DNA of 6,110 nt. It comes from Actinomycetes bacterium (GTDB lineage Bacteria; Actinomycetota; Aquicultoria; CAJVYJ01; JAUVQD01). How positions within the stretch are numbered: the first letter of the stretch is position 1; every line of letters starts with the position of its first letter. The notes beneath the pieces are model-generated. The model had not been told where the DNA came from. It did not search any database and worked only from the letters and a program-made list of their open reading frames with translations. A program made the position numbers and the translations under genes. Where the stretch lies: contig DAOUYN010000064.1 of the NCBI GenBank assembly GCA_030666075.1, forward strand, positions 1 to 6,110, read 5' to 3'. Of this stretch, positions 1 to 5,368 are shown one piece after another.

Positions 1-115
1 TGTCGAGCGGGTCTATTCGTTCCATGCGATTCTCCAGCCGCCGAGAAATCGAGCCATCGATGTACTCGACCGACGGATACTCTTTAACCAATAACCTCTG
101 CACTGTTGCTGCCAT
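1..115 (-). CDS. 5' part of an SOS-regulated gene of unknown function
   Basis: The first 38 codons of a minus-strand gene are visible before the window edge. The protein begins MAATVQRLLVKEYPSVEYID and continues with a basic stretch (SISRRLENRMERIDPLD). The ATG at 115-113 is preceded by AGGAGA at a normal distance, and further upstream by a full consensus promoter with a LexA box, so this is a real gene start. I do not recognise the family from this N-terminus: it shows no signal peptide, membrane segment or known motif. The regulation (seen) implies a role in the DNA-damage response (inference), for example repair, mutagenesis or cell-cycle arrest. A spore-photoproduct-lyase-like repair enzyme crossed my mind, but the residues do not support that choice. 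The rest of the gene lies to the left of the window. Confidence 0.75.
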   Translation of the reverse strand, partial: MAATVQRLLVKEYPSVEYIDGSISRRLENRMERIDPLD

Positions 116-187
116 GTCGCTTCTCCTATCTACCGGCTTCTAAGCCCGCCATATCGGTGGTCCTGAAGTCCCGGTCATGCCAAAGAA

Positions 188-201
188 CGAACGTATGTTC
201 G
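188..201 (-). promoter_or_regulatory. LexA (SOS) box
   Basis: The 14-mer CGAACGTATGTTCG matches every position of the Gram-positive LexA/DinR consensus CGAAC-RNRY-GTTYG. It starts only a base or two after the -10 element of the minus-strand promoter and covers its predicted start point near 196. Bound LexA would therefore block transcription of the gene starting at 115. It is about 57-70 bases upstream of the divergent plus-strand promoter, so an effect on that direction is less likely. Confidence 0.87.
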
Positions 202-202
202 C

Positions 203-230
203 ATTATAGCTGATAGCTAGAACGTGTCAA
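203..230 (-). promoter_or_regulatory. Consensus sigma-70-type promoter of the SOS gene
   Basis: Read on the minus strand, a perfect TTGACA (230-225) is followed by a 16-base spacer and a perfect TATAAT (208-203). Transcription should start near 196, giving a leader of about 80 bases before the ATG at 115. A full-consensus promoter under a LexA operator is the typical design of a strongly inducible SOS gene that is tightly shut off without damage. Confidence 0.85.
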
Positions 231-257
231 CCGTTTCAGTGAATTCCGCTGCCTTTC

Positions 258-286
258 TTGACGAGATGTTAGAAAAAGACAATACT
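258..286 (+). promoter_or_regulatory. Probable promoter of the 396-1427 gene cluster
   Basis: TTGACG at 258-263 (five of six consensus bases) is followed after 17 bases by AATACT at 281-286 (four of six). Transcription would begin near 293, leaving about 45 bases before the small leader ORF and about 100 before the first full gene. The surrounding stretch is much more AT-rich than the genes, as expected for a promoter region. Confidence 0.45.
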
Positions 287-339
287 ATGTTATGAATAGA
301 TAACAATGAGTTAGAAATCACGAACATGAAGGAGGAATG

Positions 340-399
340 ATGGAAGGACAAAAGAGGTTTTACCTGGAGGGCATAACCAAGGGAGGTGTGGAAAAATGA
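340..399 (+). CDS. Possible 19-codon leader peptide
   Basis: A short ORF encodes [19 protein letters not shown]. Its TGA at 397-399 overlaps the ATG of the next gene at 396 as ATGA, the usual arrangement for translational coupling. AAGGAGG at 329-335 is a near-perfect Shine-Dalgarno, but it lies only four bases from this ATG, which is rather close. An in-frame ATG at 337 is closer still. The downstream gene also has its own good site (GGGAGGTG, 381-388), so coupling is not required. The peptide has no features of its own. It could be a real leader, a tiny regulatory ORF or chance in a purine-rich leader. Confidence 0.35.
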   Translation: MEGQKRFYLEGITKGGVEK

Positions 400-797
400 A
401 TGATACCACCCGAACCGCACTAAAAGCCGCCGCTGTGTCGCTGCTGATCTTGACGATGGCCCTCCTCGGATACACCCTGTGGGCCAGAGGCAAGGTTGTC
501 GAGAGCGGGACAGCCATGGGAATCGTCATAGCTCTAGTGGTATTTGCTGCTTTTGCGCTGCGCAACGTGGCCAAGAGCGCGCGCCAGGGACTGCCGCTGG
601 AAGATGAGTTCACAAAACGCGCCAAGGCCTCGGCGGCCTCCTTCGCTTTCTACGCATCATTATATTTGTGGCTCGCGTTAATGTACTTCGAAGACTACTT
701 GCCGGAGCACCGCCTGCCGGGCCTGGCCATCTTGGGCAGTGCCCTCATCTTCGGCCTTCGATACCTCTACCTAGTTAAAAGAGGGCGTGTCGATTGA
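396..797 (+). CDS. Four-helix membrane protein, DUF2178-like
   Basis: This 133-residue integral membrane protein has hydrophobic segments at about residues 10-29, 40-57, 80-97 and 106-123. A conserved-looking acidic/basic loop ([13 protein letters not shown], about 65-77) sits between the second and third. This pattern, including a D/E-rich turn just before helix 3, resembles the DUF2178 family, whose members are commonly encoded beside a small Cro/CI-type regulator, as here. The ATG has an excellent GGGAGGTG seven bases upstream (381-388). The stop overlaps the TTG of the regulator gene, so the two are translationally coupled. The molecular role is unknown; as in other such pairs, it may sense a membrane or stress signal (inference). 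The family call rests on the pattern and the neighbour, not on an alignment. Confidence 0.8.
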   Translation: MNDTTRTALKAAAVSLLILTMALLGYTLWARGKVVESGTAMGIVIALVVFAAFALRNVAKSARQGLPLEDEFTKRAKASAASFAFYASLYLWLALMYFEDYLPEHRLPGLAILGSALIFGLRYLYLVKRGRVD

Positions 798-997
798 AGA
801 CCCGGATCAAAGAATTACGGGCCCGCTATGACCTGACACAAGAAGACTTAGCCAGGAAAGTCGGGGTGCGTCGGGAAACGATCCTTTTTCTAGAGAAGGG
901 AAAGTACAATCCATCTCTAAAGCTCGCGCATGATGTCGCCCAAGCTCTGGAGACGACGATCGATGAGCTTTTCTTCTTCGAGGGCGACCCGAGATGA
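794..997 (+). CDS. Small Cro/CI-type (XRE) transcriptional regulator
   Basis: This 67-residue protein is essentially a single helix-turn-helix domain. Helix 2 is around [10 protein letters not shown] (16-25) and the recognition helix around [11 protein letters not shown] (26-36). These are followed by the typical [15 protein letters not shown] segment and the family-type ending TIDELFFFE. There is no sensing domain, which is typical of the YozG/YgzD-like stand-alone regulators found beside DUF2178 membrane proteins. The start is the TTG at 794, which overlaps the previous stop as TTGA; AGAGGG lies a few bases upstream. It most likely binds DNA as a dimer and represses its own operon, with the membrane protein influencing its activity; that last step is inference. 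Confidence 0.93.
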   Translation: MKTRIKELRARYDLTQEDLARKVGVRRETILFLEKGKYNPSLKLAHDVAQALETTIDELFFFEGDPR

Positions 998-1031
998 TAC
1001 CTAGGCGCGTCAAAGTGGTAGAGATTAGAGG

Positions 1032-1427
1032 ATGGCTGAACCGGCAAGACAACCAGAACCAGACAAAAAGCCGCCTGGGGGATTCAAGGAACCTCGGGGC
1101 GGCTTCGCGACTGCCCGGCCGAAGTTGGCGCGCAGCGGGTACGGTCTCTGGGGCTTCATTTTTGGGCTGTTCTCAACGACCACTCTGGTCCTCCCGCTCT
1201 TAGTCACACTTGTGTCCGGTCCGACCAGTGCCGTCGAACTACTGACTCGGACACAGAGCCTCATGGTCTCATTCAGTATTATCGCCATCATACTGGGCGC
1301 TATCGGGATCTCACAGATAAGAAGGGGCCTGCGCCGCGGGATGGGCCTGACCGTCTTCGGCCTGGTTCTCGGCCTTATCGGTCTGCTCTCCTTCATCCTC
1401 GAAGCCACGGCTCTCGCCTCTCGATAG
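1032..1427 (+). CDS. DUF4190-like small membrane protein
   Basis: This 131-residue protein has a Pro/Gly/Lys-rich cytoplasmic-looking N-terminus (1-36) and three hydrophobic segments at about 38-61, 77-95 and 104-124. The second half, with IGISQIRRGLRRGMGLTVFG followed by LVLGLIGLLSF, has the hallmark of DUF4190: a helix ending in a basic turn, then a Gly-rich helix with GLVLG. An in-frame TAG at 1026-1028 excludes any earlier start. The Shine-Dalgarno is poor because the nearest purine run touches the ATG, so translation may depend on ribosomes finishing the regulator gene 34 bases upstream. It probably belongs to the same transcript. DUF4190 proteins have no established biochemical function. 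Confidence 0.75.
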   Translation: MAEPARQPEPDKKPPGGFKEPRGGFATARPKLARSGYGLWGFIFGLFSTTTLVLPLLVTLVSGPTSAVELLTRTQSLMVSFSIIAIILGAIGISQIRRGLRRGMGLTVFGLVLGLIGLLSFILEATALASR

Positions 1428-1520
1428 GCCCCCTCTAGTGGGACAAAAGCCGGGGGGAGAAAGCACATCGGATCGCCCCCAGATCAGATAGAGGCTCCCT
1501 GTCATCGGGGTTAGCTCAAC

Positions 1521-1538
1521 CGCGAAGACGTCTTTGCG
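1521..1538. repeat. 18-base near-perfect palindrome
   Basis: CGCGAAGACGTCTTTGCG is self-complementary with a single G-T wobble and has AAGACGTCTT at its centre. It lies in the gene-poor stretch between the two plus-strand gene groups, about 140 bases upstream of the extended -10 promoter at 1677-1685. Its shape suits a dimeric DNA-binding protein site, but no regulator is known for it here. Confidence 0.35.
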
Positions 1539-1634
1539 CAAGTTCAAGACGGCCTGGTTGAAGCCGGCTTGATCGGCGCGCTGTTGATACCCATTTCCCT
1601 GGTTCTTCGTGCGAAAAGAAGGCTGCGTTTGGTG

Positions 1635-1663
1635 TCTCGACCTGCCATTAGCTGCGGTCGAGA
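1635..1663. repeat. Inverted repeat upstream of the phasin/UbiB promoter
   Basis: TCTCGACC (1635-1642) and GGTCGAGA (1656-1663) are perfect 8-base inverted copies separated by 13 bases. The right arm covers the -35 position of the promoter at 1677-1685. No T-run follows on either strand, so a terminator is unlikely. An operator for control of the coiled-coil/UbiB pair fits the position better. Confidence 0.4.
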
Positions 1664-1676
1664 AAACGGGTAGATA

Positions 1677-1685
1677 TGCTAATAT
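1677..1685 (+). promoter_or_regulatory. Extended -10 promoter of the coiled-coil/UbiB operon
   Basis: TGCTAATAT supplies a TG-N extended element and a TAATAT -10 hexamer in a very AT-rich stretch. No good -35 is present at the proper distance, which is usual for extended -10 promoters. Transcription would start near 1692, leaving about 45 bases before the TTG start at 1736. An imperfect AT-rich palindrome (TAAAA-TCAG-TTTTA, 1685-1698) lies right on the start point. Confidence 0.5.
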
Positions 1686-1720
1686 AAAATCAGTTTTAAT
1701 TGTATCGAACAACGATCTGC

Positions 1721-1730
1721 GAGGAGGTGA
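1721..1730 (+). promoter_or_regulatory. Strong Shine-Dalgarno that sets the start at 1736
   Basis: GAGGAGGTGA is almost fully complementary to the 16S rRNA tail. From its GGAGG core it is eight bases to the in-frame TTG at 1736. This makes 1736 the likely start rather than the TTG at 1700, which lies upstream of the site, or the ATG at 1748, which is 20 bases from the core. Confidence 0.8.
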
Positions 1731-1735
1731 GTCAG

Positions 1736-2029
1736 TTGTTCTCCAAAATGAAATATTTCTTCATTTACTGCTACGAGGCCACTGAGAAGATGGAAGAGAA
1801 GGCCGTCAAATTCGAGGTGGAACGCGAAAAACGGATGGAAACTTTCAGGGCCGAAAGAGAAGCGGCCCACGATCAGGCCCGGGCCCACATGGAAGATGTT
1901 AAAAGCGAGGTCCATGCGCATGTCAAAGAGACGCTCAACACTATAGGCGTAGCGACCAATGATGAGGTCGACGAGATCAAAACGCTCCTGACCGACCTGA
2001 CAAGAAAAGTCGACGACCTAGCAAAATGA
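1736..2029 (+). CDS. Coiled-coil, phasin-like protein
   Basis: From the TTG at 1736 this gives 97 residues. A short aromatic N-terminal patch (MKYFFIYCYEATEKMEE, 5-21) leads into a long, highly charged helix rich in E, K, R and A (about 22-70). The C-terminus, VATNDEVDEIKTLLTDLTRK (72-91), has the form of the closing coiled coil of phasin/PhaI-type granule-associated proteins: a short T/N-D-E-V-D-E cap and then heptads of L/I. Such proteins coat polyhydroxyalkanoate granules or act as scaffolds, and small versions occur beside UbiB-family genes. The stop overlaps the UbiB ATG as ATGA, so the two are co-translated. Whether this host makes storage granules cannot be told here; a scaffold or partner for the kinase is an equally good guess. 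Confidence 0.72.
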   Translation: MFSKMKYFFIYCYEATEKMEEKAVKFEVEREKRMETFRAEREAAHDQARAHMEDVKSEVHAHVKETLNTIGVATNDEVDEIKTLLTDLTRKVDDLAK

Positions 2030-3648
2030 GCAAATCGACCCGGTTCGACCGTCGGCGAAGGATCCGGGTCTTCACCCGGCTCTTTGTCGGCATAACTTGG
2101 GACTTTTGGAAAGAGTCGCGGATCGCCAGAAAGCAAGGCATGGCTATCGCGCGTGAGCGGATGTCCGCCAGACACCGCCGACGAGCGATCCAGTTCAGCG
2201 AAGTCTCTCTGGAGATGGGCGGAGTCCTCATCAAGCTCGGACAGTTCTTTAGCACTCGCGTCGATGTCATGCCGGCGGAGTATATCGAAGAACTGTCGAA
2301 GCTACAGGATACGGTGCCTCCAGTCCCCTTCGACGAAGTCCGGGCGGTCATCGAAAGCGAGTTCGGCCGCCCGCTAGAGGAGACATTCCCTGACTTCGAG
2401 CGGGAAGCGCTGGCGGCCGCATCGTTGTCCCAAGTACATCTCGCCGCCTTGCCAAACGGCCAAAGAGTGGCTGTCAAAGTGCAGCGACCGGATATTGGCC
2501 AATTGGCCAATATCGATCTCGCGACCTTCGGTTATTTGATGGATGGGCTCCACCGCTTCACCAGGTTCGGCCGCCAGGTGGATATCCCCATGGTCGTGGA
2601 TGAGTTCGTTCGCACTATCGGAGATGAATTGGACTTCCTGCGCGAGGCCGAGAACGCCGAGCGGATCAGAGAGTCCTTCGCTGACAATGAGCGTGTCTAC
2701 GTGCCCTTAGTCTACTCGGATTACACCTCGACCAAAGTCCTGACTTTGGAAGCGATCTCGGGAGTGAAGGTGTCGGACTACAAGGCCATGGAGGCAGCCG
2801 GGATCGACCGAGTCGAGACAGCCCAGATCATCATCGACGCCTACCTCAAGCAAGTCCTTGAAGACGGCTTTTTCCACGCGGACCCTCATCCCGGCAATCT
2901 CTTCGTCAATCCAGGCCCGGTCGTCACTTTCGTCGATTTCGGCATGGTCGGAGAGATCACTCCGCCAATGAAAGATGCTTTCAGAAACGCGATCATCGGC
3001 GTCGCCCAGCGCGATTCGCAGCAGGTCATCAATGCTTTGCGGGAATTGCGTTTCGTGCGTGCCGGCGCCGATGTCCGGTCGGTAAAAAATGCCATCGACT
3101 GGATGATGGAAAATTACTCCGGCCTGCGGTCCAACTCCCTCAACTTCGCGGAGGTGGAGGAGATCCAAGAAGACATCTTGCGCATCCTTCACGACCAACC
3201 GCTGACCATACCGGCGCAATTCGCTTTCTTGGGAAAGACGTTCGGGGCCACCGTGGGCGTAACGACGGGGCTCGATCCCAACATAGATCTGATCGAAGCG
3301 ACAAAACCATACGTAGCCAAGCTCACCCGCTCGGCTATGAAAGACATCCCGACGCTCATTCTTAACGAAGCCCAGAATCTGGGCCGCCTACTCCTGGCTA
3401 TCCCTAGGCAGATCCATGACACGCTGGAAACGGCCCAATCGGGCCAGTTGCAGGTCAAGATAGACAGTCGGGAGTTGGTGGAAGCCATCGGCCGCTCCGA
3501 CCGCCGACGCGGTGTGTGGGCGACGGTCCTCTTTTCGGGTCTCGTATTACTTGGTGGAGCCTGGCTTATCACCCAAGAGTTCCAAGGCCTCGGCTATATC
3601 TTCGTAGCTCTGGGATTCATCAGCTTCCTGGCCGGCACCAGCCGGTGA
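2026..3648 (+). CDS. ABC1/AarF/UbiB-family atypical kinase
   Basis: This full-length 540-residue protein carries all UbiB-family landmarks: the KxGQ motif (K70-Q73, IKLGQFFSTR), the Ala-rich nucleotide loop that replaces the usual Gly loop (AAASLSQVH, 130-138), the ATP-binding lysine (VAVKVQRP, K151), the ExD motif (E201-L-D203), the catalytic segment HADPHPGN (284-291) and the metal-binding DFG (304-306). Two C-terminal hydrophobic segments (about 497-517 and 522-538) should anchor it in the membrane. Family members support isoprenoid-quinone synthesis or other lipid handling through ATP hydrolysis rather than known protein phosphorylation. The target here is unknown. No quinone-pathway gene is in view, so the name ubiB would be too specific. 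It is translationally coupled to the coiled-coil protein and followed by a strong terminator. Confidence 0.96.
   Translation: MSKSTRFDRRRRIRVFTRLFVGITWDFWKESRIARKQGMAIARERMSARHRRRAIQFSEVSLEMGGVLIKLGQFFSTRVDVMPAEYIEELSKLQDTVPPVPFDEVRAVIESEFGRPLEETFPDFEREALAAASLSQVHLAALPNGQRVAVKVQRPDIGQLANIDLATFGYLMDGLHRFTRFGRQVDIPMVVDEFVRTIGDELDFLREAENAERIRESFADNERVYVPLVYSDYTSTKVLTLEAISGVKVSDYKAMEAAGIDRVETAQIIIDAYLKQVLEDGFFHADPHPGNLFVNPGPVVTFVDFGMVGEITPPMKDAFRNAIIGVAQRDSQQVINALRELRFVRAGADVRSVKNAIDWMMENYSGLRSNSLNFAEVEEIQEDILRILHDQPLTIPAQFAFLGKTFGATVGVTTGLDPNIDLIEATKPYVAKLTRSAMKDIPTLILNEAQNLGRLLLAIPRQIHDTLETAQSGQLQVKIDSRELVEAIGRSDRRRGVWATVLFSGLVLLGGAWLITQEFQGLGYIFVALGFISFLAGTSR
2491..2514. repeat. 24-base perfect palindrome inside the UbiB-family gene
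   Basis: GATATTGGCCAA (2491-2502) is followed directly by its exact reverse complement (2503-2514). It codes for DIGQLANI, just after the ATP-binding lysine region. Flanking bases do not extend the symmetry. It may be codon-level chance, a protein-binding site or a cruciform/hairpin in the mRNA. Confidence 0.9.
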
Positions 3649-3681
3649 TCCGATAGCTAGAGGGCGCAGAGTAAAACGATC

Positions 3682-3709
3682 GAAAGGCCGCCGGCGAAAG
3701 CGGCCTTTC
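3682..3709. terminator. Strong hairpin terminator, probably bidirectional
   Basis: GAAAGGCCGC (3682-3691) pairs perfectly with GCGGCCTTTC (3700-3709) across an 8-base loop. On the plus strand it is followed by TAGTTTCT, and on the minus strand by a GATCGTTTT run. It lies 33 bases after the UbiB-family stop and 24 bases beyond the stop of the converging 57-codon gene, so it probably ends both transcripts. Confidence 0.85.
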
Positions 3710-3732
3710 TAGTTTCTAATATAGACCGAGCG

Positions 3733-3906
3733 CTACTGGCTCGATATCGGCCCTAAATACATTGCTGTCGGAAGCGGGTGGCCATCGGCACACAAGCTCT
3801 GACTCGGCGTATAGAACTTGTCTATCCGAATAAACGCGTCATCGTTGTCGATATCAAAAGCCATTAATTTGAGCAGATCTTCAAGTTCAAGTGCGCATAT
3901 AGTCAT
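3733..3906 (-). CDS. Small acidic protein of unknown function (57 aa)
   Basis: A short minus-strand gene opens with ATG at 3906-3904 and ends with TAG at 3735-3733. A perfect AAGGAGG (3918-3912) sits five bases before the start, one of the best ribosome sites in the window and the main reason to believe the gene. The protein begins MTICALELEDLLKLMAFDID, continues NDDAFIRIDKFYTPSQSLCA and ends DGHPLPTAMYLGPISSQ. It is acidic in its first half, has two Cys, and has no membrane segment or signal peptide. I recognise no family. It stands alone, facing the UbiB gene and divergent from the SpoIID gene. A possible -10 (TATAAA, 3952-3947) lies upstream, without a clear -35. Confidence 0.65.
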   Translation of the reverse strand: MTICALELEDLLKLMAFDIDNDDAFIRIDKFYTPSQSLCADGHPLPTAMYLGPISSQ

Positions 3907-4000
3907 CACTGCCTCCTTGCAAATAAAGCGTTAATTACTATCCGTATTTATATCGGCGCGTTGACATAAAGACTTAAACACAACTAGGCAGCGAAGCGGA

Positions 4001-4006
4001 TATAAT
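4001..4006 (+). promoter_or_regulatory. -10 element of the SpoIID-family gene
   Basis: A perfect TATAAT occurs in the AT-rich region upstream of the gene. No -35 match exists at 16-18 bases; the perfect TTGACA at 3961-3966 is 34 bases away, too far to pair with it. A start near 4013 would leave a leader of about 108 bases. In that leader I see only a weak GGTT/AACC hairpin (4009-4022) and several GCCGA repeats, and no riboswitch class I recognise. Confidence 0.45.
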
Positions 4007-4120
4007 GGGGTTGGATAAAACCAGGTCGTGATGTATCGTGTGTCGGCCGGTTCAATAGAAGTGTAGATAAAGCCGATGTAATGAGCCGAAAGATGCCGAT
4101 CGAAAAGGGAAGGCGGGATT

Positions 4121-5368
4121 TTGCGCCTGCAAAGGCCGATCAACTTATTGCTTTTAGCGACAGTGGTCTTGTTGCCGCTGCTCTGGGCGGCAGCGATGCC
4201 CACGCCGGCCCACGCCGGGCCCGACTCTGGGCGAGCGTCCTTTAGCCATCTCACCCGGCCGCTGCTGATCTTGTCCAAAAAGCTTGAGAAGACGCTCTTC
4301 CCGAGTGACGAGGCGCCGACGCAAACCGCCCAGTTGAGCGCAGTCAAGATCCGCGTGCGAGGAACAACCGAGACATTGGCCGCGGTGGCTGTCAATAAAA
4401 CTGAGCCGATCGCCGAGGCCGATAAAAAACCGGCCGAGCCCGCGAAGATAGCGGTCCAGACAGATTATGCCAAAGAGCCCTTACCGACCGGCACGCCCAG
4501 GATCAGCATAGGCGCATCCGGGAGATTCATTGCCAAGGCCGGCGGAAAAAAGCTGGAGAGCTTCGAAAAGACCCAGCAACCCGCGGTCGGCTACGCGAAT
4601 AACCGCTACTATCTAGTAGAGGGGGACCGAACGTTATTCGTCTCCGATGGGCCGATCACATTCGAGCCGGAAGCCTTCGGTACCGCCCTCAGCCTGCCGG
4701 GCTACACAGACATGAATTGGAACAATACAGTCAATCTGAACTGGTTTCGGGGTTCGATAGAGATGGTCTATTCATCCGCTTCTCGCCGCCTGTGGGCAGT
4801 GAACGAACTATACCTTGAAGACTACCTGCGGGGTATCGCCGAAGCGCAGCATGACGCCTCTGAGGAACACCTAAAGGTGATGGCGATCGTCTCTCGCAGC
4901 TATGCCGTCCATCACCTAGCCAATGGCGGACGCCACCCGGGCGAGCCGTTCCAGCTCAAGAATAGCCGTAACGGTAACGGCGACGATCAAGTCTACCGCG
5001 GATATATGGCCGAGCAGAGACAGCCCCGTATCGCCCAGGCGGCGGCGGACACTGCCGGCACGGTCGTGACATACGAGGGACGTCCGGTTATCACACCGTA
5101 CTCTTCCCGTCCAAGCGGCCGGACCCTCGCGCCGGCCGAGGCCGGCTGGACGGTCGATTGGCCCTGGGTCGTCTCCGTGCCGGATCCCGATACGGCCGGC
5201 ATGACCCAACTCGGCCACGGGGTCGGCCTAAGCGGTTACGGCTCCCGCGCCCGGGCCGAGCGAGGCGAAACAGCCGCTCAAATACTCGCCTATTACTTCC
5301 AGGGCACAACATTGGGCCAGGCGGCCACGGCCGGCCAAAAGGTCCGCGTCTCCATCTTCGGCCAATAG
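4121..5368 (+). CDS. Secreted SpoIID/LytB-domain protein
   Basis: The protein has 415 residues. A Sec signal peptide (basic MRLQR, hydrophobic 8-25, likely cut after AHA at 32) is followed by a low-complexity Ala/Glu/Lys/Pro linker (about 33-125) and a SpoIID/LytB domain (about 126-396). Domain landmarks are YLEDYLRGIAEAQ (231-243), whose Glu241 is the likely counterpart of the catalytic Glu of SpoIID, then VSRSYAVHH (257-265), YSSRPSGRT (327-335) and the closing HGVGLSGYG (366-374) with YYFQGT (391-396). Family members cleave stem-stripped peptidoglycan glycan strands as lytic transglycosylases, or amplify amidase activity (LytB). The TTG at 4121 is the only common start after an in-frame TGA at 4082, and AAGGCGG precedes it by four bases. 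Many non-sporulating bacteria carry such proteins, so sporulation cannot be inferred. Confidence 0.92.
   Translation: MRLQRPINLLLLATVVLLPLLWAAAMPTPAHAGPDSGRASFSHLTRPLLILSKKLEKTLFPSDEAPTQTAQLSAVKIRVRGTTETLAAVAVNKTEPIAEADKKPAEPAKIAVQTDYAKEPLPTGTPRISIGASGRFIAKAGGKKLESFEKTQQPAVGYANNRYYLVEGDRTLFVSDGPITFEPEAFGTALSLPGYTDMNWNNTVNLNWFRGSIEMVYSSASRRLWAVNELYLEDYLRGIAEAQHDASEEHLKVMAIVSRSYAVHHLANGGRHPGEPFQLKNSRNGNGDDQVYRGYMAEQRQPRIAQAAADTAGTVVTYEGRPVITPYSSRPSGRTLAPAEAGWTVDWPWVVSVPDPDTAGMTQLGHGVGLSGYGSRARAERGETAAQILAYYFQGTTLGQAATAGQKVRVSIFGQ

Larger units (their letters stand above)
1515..1673 (+). pseudogene. Possible gene remnant or small membrane peptide
   Basis: Between a TAG at 1512-1514 and a TAG at 1671-1673 lies an open frame with protein-like composition. 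It opens LNREDVFAQVQDGLVEAG, then has a hydrophobic stretch (LIGALLIPISLVL) and a strongly basic tail (RAKRRLRLV), like one membrane helix with a positive-inside end. There is no ATG or GTG start with a Shine-Dalgarno; the TTG at 1569 has none. It may be the decayed end of a membrane-protein gene or chance. No family is recognised. Confidence 0.2.

Noticed and set aside
994..1203. A 69-codon plus-strand frame overlapping the regulator stop as ATGA.
   Set aside because: The overlap is attractive, but the frame conflicts with the DUF4190-like gene, which has clear membrane helices. The alternative protein is Arg/Ser/Gly-rich and featureless.
1428..1460. C-rich and G-rich runs after the DUF4190-like gene as a terminator.
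   Set aside because: Only about five bases pair across a long loop and there is no T-run.
1505..1550. A tRNA-like stretch with GGTTAGCTCAACCG and a later AGTTCAAG.
   Set aside because: The D-arm lacks its GAGC partner, the T-loop-like bases are far too close, and no acceptor stem can be formed.
1311..1712. A 133-codon minus-strand frame crossing the gene-poor stretch.
   Set aside because: It overlaps the end of the DUF4190-like gene, lacks a good ribosome site and has no family features.
1977..2510. A 177-codon open frame on the minus strand.
   Set aside because: It is the mirror of the coiled-coil and UbiB genes, with no ribosome site and a Ser/Arg-rich composition typical of an antisense frame.
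2707..3219. A 170-codon open frame on the minus strand.
   Set aside because: It lies wholly inside the UbiB-family gene, which has all family motifs on the plus strand. No domain is recognisable in the antisense reading.
3961..4006. Perfect TTGACA (3961) and perfect TATAAT (4001) as one promoter.
   Set aside because: The spacing of 34 bases is twice the allowed distance. The TATAAT is kept alone as a probable -10.
4081..4245. A short plus-strand frame starting MSRKMPIEKGRRDFAPAK upstream of the SpoIID-family gene.
   Set aside because: It has no Shine-Dalgarno and runs out of frame through the signal-peptide region of the SpoIID-family gene.
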